A DNA stretch of 64,000 nt, taken from CAYPIE01 sp964410665. Lineage in GTDB: Bacteria; Planctomycetota; Planctomycetia; Gemmatales; Gemmataceae. This document shows positions 1 through 8,414 of the stretch, piece by piece. The notes under the pieces are model-generated. The model did no database searches. It was not told the origin of the DNA and worked only from the letters and a program-made list of their open reading frames with translations. The number at the start of each line of letters is the position of its first letter. Within the stretch, counting starts at the first letter, position 1. Where the stretch lies: positions 1-64,000 of the forward strand of contig CAYPIE010000019.1 of the NCBI GenBank assembly GCA_964410665.1. Direction: 5' to 3'. The position numbers and the translations under genes are program-made.

Positions 1-1
1 C

Positions 2-721
2 GCCATCCGAGCTTATCGACGAACCGTCGAACTAAAGGCTGATTACGCCGAAGGGTACCGTGTTCTGGCAAACTCGTTGCGGCGTCAAGGCCGGTTCGCC
101 GATGCCCTGGACATATTGCGCGAAGGGCAACGGCGTGGAGTCACACGACCCGACGGGTCGTATGACTGGCAGAAGTGGATCCGCAAGGCCGAAGAGCTGA
201 TAGTCACTGACAACCGTTGGCAACAGGTACGTCTGGGGAATGAACAACTCGACAACGTAGCTGAAATGCTCCAGCTCGCCAACTTCGGCTTAAGGTATGG
301 CAAACACACACCCTCCGTGGTCAACCTGTACCGAAGAGCCTTCCGGCAAAGTCCTGCACCGACGTATCCAGAACGCTTCGACGCCGCACGAGCTTCCTTA
401 AAGGCTGCATGGTTCCGACAGGATGCACGCGACGTCGGCCCAGACTTGTCTGGGTGGTATCGGCGCACCGGCCTGGAGTGGCTTCGCGAGCTGTTTGCCA
501 TCCTCCAAAGCAGTGCCAAGCAGACTCGTCAGACCCGAGCTGACATCCACCGGATCCTCAGCACCTGGCAACTCGACCCGGACCTCGCGATCACTCGTTC
601 CTGGTGGACGCTCGCGTTGTTGCCAGACGCACAACGACGTCCGTGGCTGGACTTCTGGCGGGAGGTGGCGAAACTCAAGCGAAAAGTCAGCTTCCTTGAA
701 AGCGGTGAGGTCGCACCCTAA
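2..721 (+). CDS. C-terminal part of a Ser/Thr kinase-type TPR protein (partial)
   Basis: The reading frame is open from the left window edge, so the gene starts upstream. The first ~40 residues form a TPR unit (AYRRTVELKADYAEGYRVLA, then a helix in which RRQGRFADALDIL is typical). What follows (an RPDGSYDWQKWIRKAEELI stretch, then a helical region ending in the LSTWQLDPDLA and FWREVAKL segments) matches the tail I know from planctomycete serine/threonine kinases with TPR repeats. The kinase domain itself is not in the window. Such proteins are membrane-anchored signalling kinases. An internal TTG at 77 gives a shorter frame but is not a plausible start, because the TPR begins before it. Kinase identity is inferred from the tail only. 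Confidence 0.7.
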   Translation, partial: AIRAYRRTVELKADYAEGYRVLANSLRRQGRFADALDILREGQRRGVTRPDGSYDWQKWIRKAEELIVTDNRWQQVRLGNEQLDNVAEMLQLANFGLRYGKHTPSVVNLYRRAFRQSPAPTYPERFDAARASLKAAWFRQDARDVGPDLSGWYRRTGLEWLRELFAILQSSAKQTRQTRADIHRILSTWQLDPDLAITRSWWTLALLPDAQRRPWLDFWREVAKLKRKVSFLESGEVAP

Positions 722-1292
722 CGGGAATCCTTCACGAATCGGTACCGAGCGCGAAAGGTGGGGTCAATCTGCTTTGTGAAACAGCCCTCACCCGCCTCGC
801 CGCCGGGAAACCAAGCAGCGGGACAGGCAAGGGGTGGCAAGTGGTTTCCCAGGCCACCTGCCAGGAACCGGCAGGAAAACGGGCAACAAGTCCGAGCAAA
901 ACCTCTGCTGGCTGGATTGACACCGAAGCATTGCGTTGTTGCGATTCCACCACCGGCGGGAGAACGCAAGTTCTCCCCGACCATCATCCCTGAAGCAGCA
1001 GGTCAGCCAGCATCACCTTCGACAGTTCCCCAATGCAGGCTGGGATGGTCAACTGCTCGCTCCGTCACTCCGTGCCGGATGAGCATGCTTATTATGCCGC
1101 TTGTTGTTCTACGCGGCCGGTTCCGCGGGGCCAAATGGCACCGATTTTTGCCGAGCGGCGCTGCCTTGGCGCGATCAGGAAAGGATTAGGAACTCGCGCG
1201 ATTCAAACGAGCCATTCGCTCCTCTTGCGGCGAATCCACTCGGCCGTACAATAACATTTTGCTTTGCAGAAAGCACAACCCCGAGGATCGTC
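722..1292. other. intergenic region without convincing gene
   Basis: Open frames exist on both strands here (for example 758-1189 plus), but their translations are rich in Pro, Arg and Ala with no recognisable motif. I take them as chance frames in GC-rich DNA. The only clear structure is the hairpin at 958-977. The promoter of the small gene at 1293 must lie in the right part. Confidence 0.5.
958..977. other. perfect hairpin with GCAA tetraloop
   Basis: GGGAGAAC at 958-965 pairs perfectly with GTTCTCCC at 970-977 around a GCAA loop, a GNRA-type tetraloop. There is no T-run after it, so it is not a classical intrinsic terminator. It could be the end of the transcript of the upstream gene or part of a structured RNA. 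Confidence 0.4.
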
Positions 1293-1532
1293 ATGGGTGT
1301 TCGCAGCACGCGCCGAAAGCTCCGGCAAATCGACATGGCACAGTCGCGCATTGTCAATGGCTTGAAGAAACGGAAAGAACGGGCACGTCGAGCCCTGCGG
1401 ATGAAAGAACTAATCGATAAAGGGGAATACCCCTACACACCACCGATCATGCACTGGCTCAGCACGCAATTAAACAAACCCACCAATGCCATCTCGGAAG
1501 AAGACATCCGCCACTTCCTCCAGTCCGCTTAA
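1293..1532 (+). CDS. small basic protein of unknown function
   Basis: A 79-residue protein starting MGVRSTRRKLRQIDMAQSRI. The first half is strongly basic (several KKRKERARRALRMKE-like segments, probably one long helix). The second half contains PYTPPIMHWLSTQLNKP and ends with EEDIRHFLQSA, a helix typical of a folded mini-domain. The frame is open upstream to 1101, but that extension has no protein-like character and the ATG at 1293 fits the start of the basic helix. The Arg/Lys content suggests nucleic acid or ribosome contact; that is inference. I do not recognise a named family. Confidence 0.65.
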   Translation: MGVRSTRRKLRQIDMAQSRIVNGLKKRKERARRALRMKELIDKGEYPYTPPIMHWLSTQLNKPTNAISEEDIRHFLQSA

Positions 1533-1533
1533 G

Positions 1534-1552
1534 CTTCACCCGAAGGTTTTTT
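1534..1552 (+). terminator. weak intrinsic terminator-like element
   Basis: Directly after the stop of the small basic protein, CTTC (1534-1537) can pair with GAAG (1542-1545), followed by G and six Ts. The stem is only 4 bp, so this is a weak candidate; position and T-run are the arguments. Confidence 0.3.
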
Positions 1553-1667
1553 GCGATTTTCCCCTAGACAGAACCCCTCAAGAGTGGCATAACCCCGCCC
1601 GCTCGAATCGCTTTGCGAGCGAGCCGCGGGGGAAACGGCTTGGGGGTTGATTTGAAGGGGGAACGCG

Positions 1668-2183
1668 ATGCTCCGCCTGCACGCATGGGCAATGGGGGTT
1701 GCCCTGGTATGGACCGTCCTGGCCCCTGCCCTTTCGGCGCAGGAACCGTCAGGGGACCTACGCTGGTATCACCGGATGCTTGGCCATGGTCACCGAACCA
1801 TGCCCACTCCATCGAAATCATCCAAGGCCGCTACCAAATCATCGTCACGCCCCCCTCGGACGCCCCGTATCAGTCCACGGGAACAGGCGGCGCAAACGCT
1901 CACTGTCCAGCAGCAATCTTTTCTGAAGCGGCTCAATGTACTGAACCGCTTCAAGCTCATTGCCCTACGGACAGGGGATGAGGACCTGATGGAACAGGCC
2001 GAAAAACTCGAACGACAGGCTACCGAACTGTACGAACGTAAGATTGCCCACCTACCATCCAGTCGCCTCAAACCCGTGCTCCCAACCACTGCAGAGGCCA
2101 CAGACCTGCCCCTGCCCATCGCGGAACCTACCGAGCAGGTAGCTCCGATGCATTCCGCTTCAGACAAGGAGAGTCAACCATGA
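1668..2183 (+). CDS. secreted protein of unknown function
   Basis: A 171-residue protein with an N-terminal signal peptide: a short polar start, a hydrophobic core (WAMGVALVWTVLAPALSA) and a probable cut after ALSA. The mature part begins with a Ser/Pro/Lys-rich linker, then has a predicted helical hairpin around residues 75-125 (REQAAQTLTVQQQSFLKRL, LMEQAEKLERQATELYERK), and ends in a Pro/Glu-rich tail. The ATG has a purine-rich GAAGGGGGAA just upstream. The end overlaps the next gene by ATGA, so the two are almost certainly co-translated. No family recognised. Confidence 0.7.
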   Translation: MLRLHAWAMGVALVWTVLAPALSAQEPSGDLRWYHRMLGHGHRTMPTPSKSSKAATKSSSRPPRTPRISPREQAAQTLTVQQQSFLKRLNVLNRFKLIALRTGDEDLMEQAEKLERQATELYERKIAHLPSSRLKPVLPTTAEATDLPLPIAEPTEQVAPMHSASDKESQP

Positions 2184-2500
2184 AGCGAACACAGCTGTTT
2201 CTTATTCTGGCCGGGATCGCAAGCCAGACTGGTTGTCAGGGACTCAATCCCTGGATGACCGATTCCATTGGCGGAGGATCCACGGGAGCCTTACAAGCAC
2301 GTGGCGCTTCGAGTGATCTTCTCGAACCATCCGAGGCCAACAACGAAGAGGTGGTCCGCTTGTTATCCCCGGAAGAGATTCACGAGGGAAATGTGCATGC
2401 CCAGGTAAGGGCGCTCAAACAGGAACTTAGGAATGACTTTGAGAGTTTCAAGTCACCCCCGAACCGCTCAAGCAACCGATCGGAGTCGATCGAGGAATGA
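2180..2500 (+). CDS. small lipoprotein of unknown function
   Basis: A 106-residue protein with a type II signal peptide: MKRT, a hydrophobic stretch LFLILAGIA, then SQTGC with Cys19 as the likely lipidated residue. The mature part is polar and partly acidic, with a predicted helix (HEGNVHAQVRALKQELRNDF) near the end. It starts inside the stop codon of the preceding secreted protein, so both may act at the same envelope site. It ends only a few bases from the convergent sigma factor gene. No family recognised. Confidence 0.7.
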   Translation: MKRTQLFLILAGIASQTGCQGLNPWMTDSIGGGSTGALQARGASSDLLEPSEANNEEVVRLLSPEEIHEGNVHAQVRALKQELRNDFESFKSPPNRSSNRSESIEE

Positions 2501-2511
2501 ACGGTTCGAGG

Positions 2512-4533
2512 TCAATCTTCGAGTTCGGTAAACTCAGAGAGTCGTTGGCTGCGAAGCGGTTGCCGCAGCTTGAGCAGGCCACGTGCCTCGATCTGACGGA
2601 TGCGTTCGCGGGTGATGCCATAAACCTTGGCAACTTCATCGAGGGTCCGCGGGTGACCATCGCGAAGCCCAAAGCGGAGTTCAATCACTTCGCGTTCACG
2701 CGGGGCCAGCGAGCGCAATACCTCTGCAATCCGCTCCTGTAATAAACGCTGATCGACATGCTGGCCTGGATTGGGCGATTCGGTATCGCTGAGAAAATCC
2801 TCCAATGCTCGTTCCCCATCGCCGCCAATCGGCTCATGAAGACTGACCGGATGTCGGCCAACGACGCGCAACGAGCGAGTATCGTCGGTTTTCACGCCCA
2901 GTTTCTCAGAGATTTCCTCGTTGGTGGGCTCGCGTCCCGATGCCACGGATAGTTCGCTGCGGACTCGCTCAATCGCCGCGAGCATGCCAATCTGATGGCA
3001 GGGCACGCGAACCGTACGGGCGTGATCGGCCAGTGCTCGGGTAATCCCTTGGCGAATCCACCAGGTGGCGTAGGTGCCAAACTTGTAGTTCAGTCGATGC
3101 TCATACTTGTCGACCGCCCGCATCAGACCGCGATTGCCTTCCTGGATAAGGTCGGCAAACGGCAAGCCTCGATTGCGATACTTCTTGGCGATCGAAACCA
3201 CCAGGCGCAGGTTGGCCTCGGCTAGCTCACGGCGGACTTTCTGGAAAGAACGACGACGTTGCTGTTGCACACGAACTAGGGCAAACAGCTCTTCGGGCAT
3301 CATCGCTACCTGGATACATAGGGTGCGGATGGCCTGATGGGCAGTTTCCTTCTCATGACCGGTGCGGGCCTGGGTTTGCTCATGTTGCAGCCGATTGAGT
3401 TCATCAGCGACATCACGGAGCTCTTCAGTCCAGCGTTCGAGCATCTCCGTTCGCGGTGAGAGTTCTGCGACCAAGCGAGCCAGCTTGCGTAAGCGGCGCA
3501 GACGCTGCTTCCGCCACTTTGCCATGCTGGCTGGGTTCGACATGCGAAAGCCTCGCGGAAACTCTTCACTTTCCTGAGCCAGTAAATGCACAATTGTGGG
3601 TAAGTGGTGTGGTAAGCGCGCCAGAACCTGCTCACGCTTCAACCCCAGCGTGGCGATCACGTCGACATGCGGGTCAAAGGCTAGCTGATTATCCAGGATC
3701 TTCTCGAAGGTGTCGACGATCCGCTGCAGCACGTAGATGCTCATGGTGCTAGCGTGGCGAAAACGGAGTCGCGACCGTTCCAGTTTGCGGGCCAGACGTA
3801 GTTCCGCTTCGCGTTCTAGCAGGGGAATCGCCCCCATTTGCCGCAGATACAGTCCGAGGGCATCATCTGGACCACTGGCGAAACCGGCTTCCTCTTCGTC
3901 ATCAACCTCGGCCTCGAGACCTTCGTCGAGATTCCGCCGCGCAAACTCGAACTCCTCCGCGTCACCATCGACCTCATCGGAATCCAGCTCATCTACTTCC
4001 CCCACCTCGCCCTCTTCGGCATCGGGCTCTTCACCATCGAAGTGGTCCAACGACCGACCATCCCGCGAAACCCGATGGGCGGTGAGCTCCTCCGATTCCG
4101 ACAACGGGTTGGACAACGGATGAGCGCGTAGATCTGGGAGTGCAGCGGGTTCAGCCACAGGATCGGTGCTCACCATGTCGGCCTCTGAATTTTCGTCCAC
4201 GGTAGTCTTGCCTGCGGCGGGCTTTGTCGTTGATTTGCGGGGTACCATTTTCGCCCCCGCACGACGTCCCTCTTTGGTGTCCTCTTTCACATCTTTCACG
4301 CTGGCTGGTCTCGTAGTCATGTCCTGGTTGGTCGTGTCCTGGGTGGTCGTGTCCTGGACAGAAGTGTCTTGGTCAGACGTGTCCTGGTCAGGTGCAGCAT
4401 GCTTCGGACCGAGATCGGCATTCGCAAGTCGCCGACGCTTTCGTGGCGCGGAGGGAAAGCCCACCATGTCTTGGGCGTCATTGATTCGTACGGTATTGGT
4501 GTCAAGCGTCTCGGCTCGGCTGCTCCATCTCAT
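2512..4533 (-). CDS. RpoD/SigA-like sigma-70 factor with long acidic N-terminus
   Basis: A sigma-70 group 1/2 factor. Counting from the upstream GTG at 4542, region 1.2 is near residues 226-260 (DDALGLYLRQMGAIPLL), region 2 near 443-515 (ANLRLVVSIAKKYRNRGL, FADLIQEGNRGLMRAVDKYE, TYATWWIRQGITRALADHAR), region 3 near 520-600, and region 4 near 608-665 (APREREVIELRFGL, then GITRERIRQIEARGL, the -35 reader). The first ~220 residues are atypical: basic patch, five QDT repeats, then a long Asp/Glu-rich stretch. I chose ATG 4533, which has AGGA about 10 nt upstream; GTG 4542 is the alternative. It directs RNA polymerase to promoters. Whether it is the housekeeping factor or one of several RpoD paralogues cannot be told here. 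Confidence 0.92.
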   Translation of the reverse strand: MRWSSRAETLDTNTVRINDAQDMVGFPSAPRKRRRLANADLGPKHAAPDQDTSDQDTSVQDTTTQDTTNQDMTTRPASVKDVKEDTKEGRRAGAKMVPRKSTTKPAAGKTTVDENSEADMVSTDPVAEPAALPDLRAHPLSNPLSESEELTAHRVSRDGRSLDHFDGEEPDAEEGEVGEVDELDSDEVDGDAEEFEFARRNLDEGLEAEVDDEEEAGFASGPDDALGLYLRQMGAIPLLEREAELRLARKLERSRLRFRHASTMSIYVLQRIVDTFEKILDNQLAFDPHVDVIATLGLKREQVLARLPHHLPTIVHLLAQESEEFPRGFRMSNPASMAKWRKQRLRRLRKLARLVAELSPRTEMLERWTEELRDVADELNRLQHEQTQARTGHEKETAHQAIRTLCIQVAMMPEELFALVRVQQQRRRSFQKVRRELAEANLRLVVSIAKKYRNRGLPFADLIQEGNRGLMRAVDKYEHRLNYKFGTYATWWIRQGITRALADHARTVRVPCHQIGMLAAIERVRSELSVASGREPTNEEISEKLGVKTDDTRSLRVVGRHPVSLHEPIGGDGERALEDFLSDTESPNPGQHVDQRLLQERIAEVLRSLAPREREVIELRFGLRDGHPRTLDEVAKVYGITRERIRQIEARGLLKLRQPLRSQRLSEFTELED
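4315..4389 (-). repeat. 15-bp tandem repeat in sigma factor gene (QDT pentapeptides)
   Basis: Five tandem 15-bp units within the sigma gene encode DQDTS, DQDTS, VQDTT, TQDTT and NQDMT (residues 52-76 counted from GTG 4542). Units differ by a few bases. It lies in the disordered N-terminal extension, so copy number could change without breaking the frame. Confidence 0.85.
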
Positions 4534-5295
4534 GGATGCCACATCCTAATCAGTCGTTAGCTTTGTCGAACAGTATGATTCTTGGTATGATTCTCTCAGA
4601 CGCTCTTGATGCTCGTCGGGTTCGGAGACGGTTATGCTGAAGGTTCAAACCCGCACACACTTTCGAAGCACTCCCGAANNNNNNNNNNNNNNNNNNNNNN
4701 NNNNNNNNNNNNNNNNNNNNNNNNNNNNNNNNNNNNNNNNNNNNNNNNNNNNNNNNNNNNNNNNNNNNNNNNNNNNNNCACTCCCGAACCACTCCCGAAC
4801 CACTCCCGGAATCATTACCACTTCATCATTACCACTCTCGGCAACTCTCTTTCGGAGAGTCTTGGAGAAACCATTCTTGTTGAGACAGCTCACTAAGAGC
4901 AAACTCGCGGAGATTAATCCGCTGAATGACCCATCCCTGGAACCGCGAAGATCACCGGCGATCGACCAGGAGGCAGGGTCACAAAAATCTGGGTCTTAGG
5001 GAGGCATTCAGACCCAATCCACATCATGATCAGCGAACGATCAATTCAAGATCGCATTCACGCAGATGCGGAATATAGTATTGTACCCGAAAACGCTAAG
5101 GATGGCTAGTTGTGGAAGAAAATCCTATCCACCTCTTCTTTTCATCATATACTCGCCACCCTCGAAGAAAAGAGCCGCCCGCGTGGAAATCCCGATCCGA
5201 CGCGAACCCCCTGCCTGCTTTGGCTACAATTTAGTTTGGCAGGACACGAATACACTGCCAAAGAACACTCGGTTTCTCTGGCGAGGCATGACAAC
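4534..5295. other. intergenic region with assembly gap and 11-bp tandem repeat
   Basis: Between the divergently transcribed sigma factor and vWA genes. It contains 100 Ns at 4679-4778 and, on both sides, copies of the unit CACTCCCGAAC. To the right there is an ATTACCACT-type short repeat (about 4811-4838) and then unremarkable sequence. The 423-codon frame from 5110 that runs into the vWA gene has a non-conserved N-terminal stretch, so I do not count it. Promoters of both flanking genes should be here. Confidence 0.6.
4669..4811. repeat. 11-bp tandem repeat array interrupted by N gap
   Basis: One copy of the CACTCCCGAA motif stops at 4678. Two exact CACTCCCGAAC units follow the gap (4779-4789, 4790-4800) and a third variant CACTCCCGGAA ends at 4811. 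The Ns (4679-4778, exactly 100) are a conventional scaffold placeholder, so the true length of the array is unknown. Confidence 0.85.
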
Positions 5296-6381
5296 ATGGT
5301 ACAACTAAAAAAAGTGATCGATCCCTTTGGGGAGGTCAATGTCTATCCCGCCGGTTCCGGCCGAACCCGGGTGCAGGCGACCATCCTGATGGAACCTCAC
5401 CGTGAGGGGACCCAAACCGGCATTGCCTTAGACGGCTCGGGCTCGATGGCCGAGCTTTATGGCATCAATGCCGGCATCCTTTCTTCATCGATCTTTGCCA
5501 AGCAGCCCGCCCAGAATGCCGTTTCGCCAGTCGCGCAACAGATCTGTGCCTATCTCGCCCGGAAGCTGGATGCCGATGGCGGTACCACCGTGATCTACTG
5601 GTCGACCGGCCCGGCAGGCACGCAAATTCAGGAGATTGGCGACTTCACGGCGGAACAGGCCGAACAGCACCATTTCACTGCCCCCAACAATTTTGGGACC
5701 GGAACCCGACTCCTTCCAGCCGTCAAATATTTTATTGATCGTTTTAAGGATGCCCCCTGGGGTTTTTACGTCTTTCTCACCGACGGTGAGATGCATGACC
5801 TCCAAGAAGTCAAGGATTACAGCCGTCAACTCGCTCAGGCCATTGCCAATGGCCAACGCAACCCGGTCAAACTCGTACTCGTCGGCCTCGGCGCCGATGT
5901 GAACGAGCGGCAGATGCTCGAGTTAGACGACCTGGATACCGGCACCAACATCGACCTTTGGGATCATAAACTCGCCGTCGAACTACGGGTCTTGCATCAA
6001 ATCTTTGCCGAAGTCGTCGACCAAAACGCACGCATCGCTCCGCATGGCAAGCTATTGGATGACAAGGGAAACCTGGTCAAGGACTTCAGCGATACGGGCG
6101 TACCCGCCGTGTTGGAATTTGAGATTGATGCCTCTGCGAAGTACTTCACCCTCCATGTGCCCGGCCACTACCTGCATCAGAATCTGGCCGATGATGTATT
6201 GCCGCCTGCCTCGGAAATTGCGGAGGGGGAAGTGCGTCATGAGCTCTCGGGCGATCCCCTGGAAGATGTCCAGACTACTCCTGAAGAGGTCGAATTCACC
6301 AATGAGACCAAATCGGAATTCGATTTCGATTTGGAAGTTCGCCAGGACGATCCCGATATCGATTTGCAGCGAGACAACTGA
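5296..6381 (+). CDS. von Willebrand factor A domain protein
   Basis: 361 residues from ATG 5296. The metal-ion-dependent adhesion site is visible: DGSGS at residues 46-50 (DxSxS), a downstream Thr in NFGTGTRLL, and Asp in FLTDGEMHD. The vWA fold continues through LVLVGLGADVNERQML. The C-terminal third (ARIAPHGKLLDDKGNLV onward) is beta-rich and acidic at its end, with no signal peptide, so the protein is probably cytoplasmic. The frame is open upstream to 5110, but the extension (WKKILSTSSFHH...) is not protein-like. vWA proteins usually bind partners through Mg2+; here no MoxR ATPase or tellurium-resistance gene lies next to it. Function unknown. Confidence 0.85.
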   Translation: MVQLKKVIDPFGEVNVYPAGSGRTRVQATILMEPHREGTQTGIALDGSGSMAELYGINAGILSSSIFAKQPAQNAVSPVAQQICAYLARKLDADGGTTVIYWSTGPAGTQIQEIGDFTAEQAEQHHFTAPNNFGTGTRLLPAVKYFIDRFKDAPWGFYVFLTDGEMHDLQEVKDYSRQLAQAIANGQRNPVKLVLVGLGADVNERQMLELDDLDTGTNIDLWDHKLAVELRVLHQIFAEVVDQNARIAPHGKLLDDKGNLVKDFSDTGVPAVLEFEIDASAKYFTLHVPGHYLHQNLADDVLPPASEIAEGEVRHELSGDPLEDVQTTPEEVEFTNETKSEFDFDLEVRQDDPDIDLQRDN

Positions 6382-6414
6382 GTTGCCCCCCGATGCCAGT
6401 CCTGGGTGGGAGTG

Positions 6415-6454
6415 GCCTGACCTCGGACCGGCCGATTGGTCACCGAGGCCAGGC
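6415..6454. terminator. hairpin between convergent genes
   Basis: GCCTGACCTCGG (6415-6426) pairs with CCGAGGCCAGGC (6443-6454) with one mismatch and a 16-nt loop. It sits between the stops of the vWA gene and the convergent hydrolase, a position suited to a two-way terminator. No T-run is present. Confidence 0.45.
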
Positions 6455-6479
6455 TGCCTTCGATTCCCGAGAGCATGCG

Positions 6480-7373
6480 CTAACTGATGCCCACCTGCCT
6501 CAGGAATTGTCGCATGGACGCGGCCATCTCCTGAGGCTTGAGATACTGCGGATAGTGGCCACAACCGGTCAACTCAACCCGTTGGGCATTGGGTAAGCCG
6601 GCCAGGACCGTCTGCTCCAGGGGTAGAGGAATGACCTTGTCGTCGGGAGCACCGATCATGAGCACGGGTTGCTCGATGGCCCCAAGGCGAGGCCGCAGAT
6701 CAAGCGAATCTAAGATCAAGGCACGCCGCGCCACCGCGCGTGTCCGGGTAATCGAAACGCTGCGGGCAAACCAGTCCCACAATGCCTCTGGATGCTCGGC
6801 AAAAACCTCCCGATCCACCGCCGCCTGAGCCCGCCGGTAGAGGGGTAAATGCCGCATCTCGCCTGGAACATAGCGGGTCACCTGACACAACATCCGCTCG
6901 AAACGATGGAGCGGACGATGCGCAAAAGCTCCTTGAAGAATTCCCGCCTGGAATCGCTGTGGTTGCTCGGCCAACGCGGCGAGGGCCAGCGTTGAACCAA
7001 AGGAAGCTCCCAGGACAACCGATTGCTCGAGTTGGAGATGATCCATCAACGCGAACAAGTCCGCGACTAAGTCGGCATGGGTCATTGCGCCCAACGGGGC
7101 TTGATCCCCTCGCCCCTCAGGAAGCTGATAGGCAATACAGCGATACTCGGTGTGTAACTCGGCCATCACCCCGGCGAAGCAGTTGGCATGCGCTGACAGT
7201 CCATGGATGAACAGAATGGTTGGCCCACTCCCCCAGTCGTAGTAACGGCACCGATAGCGACCGGTGTGAACCACCTCCTGACGGGCTTCCGTCTCGAGCC
7301 GATCTAAGGAAGCAAGCAGCTGCGGTGCTTCAGACGCCATAGAAGGCAACACTGGCGAAACTGACACTTTCAT
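6480..7373 (-). CDS. alpha/beta hydrolase
   Basis: A classical alpha/beta-hydrolase: oxyanion strand ILFIHGLSAHANCF, nucleophile elbow LGASFGST (Gly-x-Ser-x-Gly), acid in GAPDDKVIP and catalytic His in GCGHYPQ near the C-terminus. No signal peptide, so cytoplasmic. Two starts are possible: ATG 7373 (MKVSVSP, preceded by GAGGGT) and ATG 7340 (MASEAPQ). Both overlap the end of the AmrB-like gene, so the pair is translationally coupled. Substrate cannot be predicted; the family covers esterases, lipases and C-C hydrolases. Confidence 0.85.
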   Translation of the reverse strand: MKVSVSPVLPSMASEAPQLLASLDRLETEARQEVVHTGRYRCRYYDWGSGPTILFIHGLSAHANCFAGVMAELHTEYRCIAYQLPEGRGDQAPLGAMTHADLVADLFALMDHLQLEQSVVLGASFGSTLALAALAEQPQRFQAGILQGAFAHRPLHRFERMLCQVTRYVPGEMRHLPLYRRAQAAVDREVFAEHPEALWDWFARSVSITRTRAVARRALILDSLDLRPRLGAIEQPVLMIGAPDDKVIPLPLEQTVLAGLPNAQRVELTGCGHYPQYLKPQEMAASMRQFLRQVGIS

Positions 7374-8277
7374 ACCCTCGAGGATGCAGATATTGCTGGT
7401 AATGTAAGCGCCGGCCGACACAAGGTGCCAGGGCGCGCAGCAGGGTGTACGTTGGCGAGAGGCCACAAATCCGCCGACGATCCAGCTCCTGAGCAATGAC
7501 CTGAAAGTAACCGGCCACATCCCCTGCCTCCAAACAACCTAGCAACGCGTGATCTTGGCCGCGGCAGTGCTCAAGATCCGCCGAATGCACCGGTGTCGGA
7601 TCATCAAACTTCGGGCCAATGTGCGCCAGATCGCCGCTGATCAGATAACAGATGGGTTCCGGCGTCGCCGCCTCGACCGCTTGCAGCGCTCGGATCATCC
7701 GTCGTACATCCGGCAACTGGTCCGGCGGCTGCTGTCGACGAATGGCATCGAAGAACGACCCCACCAGCAACGGCACGATGCGAAATTCACGCTTCCCTGC
7801 AAACATATGTTGCAGCAATATGACTTCCAGCTCAATCGAATGCTCCGGCGCATGGGCACGTGGATCGGCGAACAACCCATCCCCATAGGCCTCGACAAGC
7901 CGATCAATATAGACCTGATCCGTTTCCGTCGTGCCCAGCGGCGTGCGAAAATGCTCACGGGTTAGGGTGAAGCGGTGCGGCGAGTAATGCGAAGTGCCAA
8001 TAATCACAAATAGACGTGCATCGGTCTGTTGAACGAGCGTGTGAAAGCCCCAACCATACGTGACACCCCCGCGTGCATAATCCATATGCGGCACCAGGAT
8101 GGCACGAAGGGGTTGGTCGCACCGAAGTGCAGAGCCGTCCTTCGGCAAGCCTGGTCCATCCGGAGAGGTGAATAAACGATCGAGCTGGGCACGCAACGCT
8201 TGTGGCTCAGCTGCATAACAACCCAGACAAGCCGGTTCCCGCACCGACTCTGGACGCACAGGCGGCATCGAGGTCAT
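7330..8277 (-). CDS. amrB: AmmeMemoRadiSam system protein B (MEMO1 family)
   Basis: MEMO-family protein of about 315 residues. Family hallmarks are visible in order: the early LVPHMDYARGG motif, FVIIGTSHYSP, APEHSIELEVILLQ, and the late SVSFASVAFYGV end; a YLISGDLAHIGPKFDDP segment supplies further conserved His/Asp. These residues line the metal-binding pocket in the family (extradiol-dioxygenase-like fold). The molecular role of bacterial AmrB is not settled. ATG 8277 (MTSMPPV) or 8268 are both reasonable starts; the frame runs to 8325 without motif support. Neither AmrA nor the radical SAM partner of the system lies next to it, so it is separated from its usual set or works alone. Confidence 0.85.
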   Translation of the reverse strand: MTSMPPVRPESVREPACLGCYAAEPQALRAQLDRLFTSPDGPGLPKDGSALRCDQPLRAILVPHMDYARGGVTYGWGFHTLVQQTDARLFVIIGTSHYSPHRFTLTREHFRTPLGTTETDQVYIDRLVEAYGDGLFADPRAHAPEHSIELEVILLQHMFAGKREFRIVPLLVGSFFDAIRRQQPPDQLPDVRRMIRALQAVEAATPEPICYLISGDLAHIGPKFDDPTPVHSADLEHCRGQDHALLGCLEAGDVAGYFQVIAQELDRRRICGLSPTYTLLRALAPCVGRRLHYQQYLHPRGYESVSFASVAFYGV

Positions 8278-8414
8278 GACCAATCTAGTCCCATTAAAAA
8301 GCCTTCGGTACCACCACCACGACACACCCAGTACGTGACCTTTCTAGTATGTATACTGGATGAAGGACGTGTCCAGGAACCTTCGGTAATTGCTGCCTGC
8401 CGCTGAGGAAATGC

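Noticed and set aside
758..1189. 143-codon frame in the first intergenic region
   Set aside because: Composition is Pro/Arg/Ala-rich without pattern; no ribosome site.
5110..5295. Upstream extension of the vWA gene
   Set aside because: The added 62 residues look random and the internal ATG 5296 starts the conserved part.
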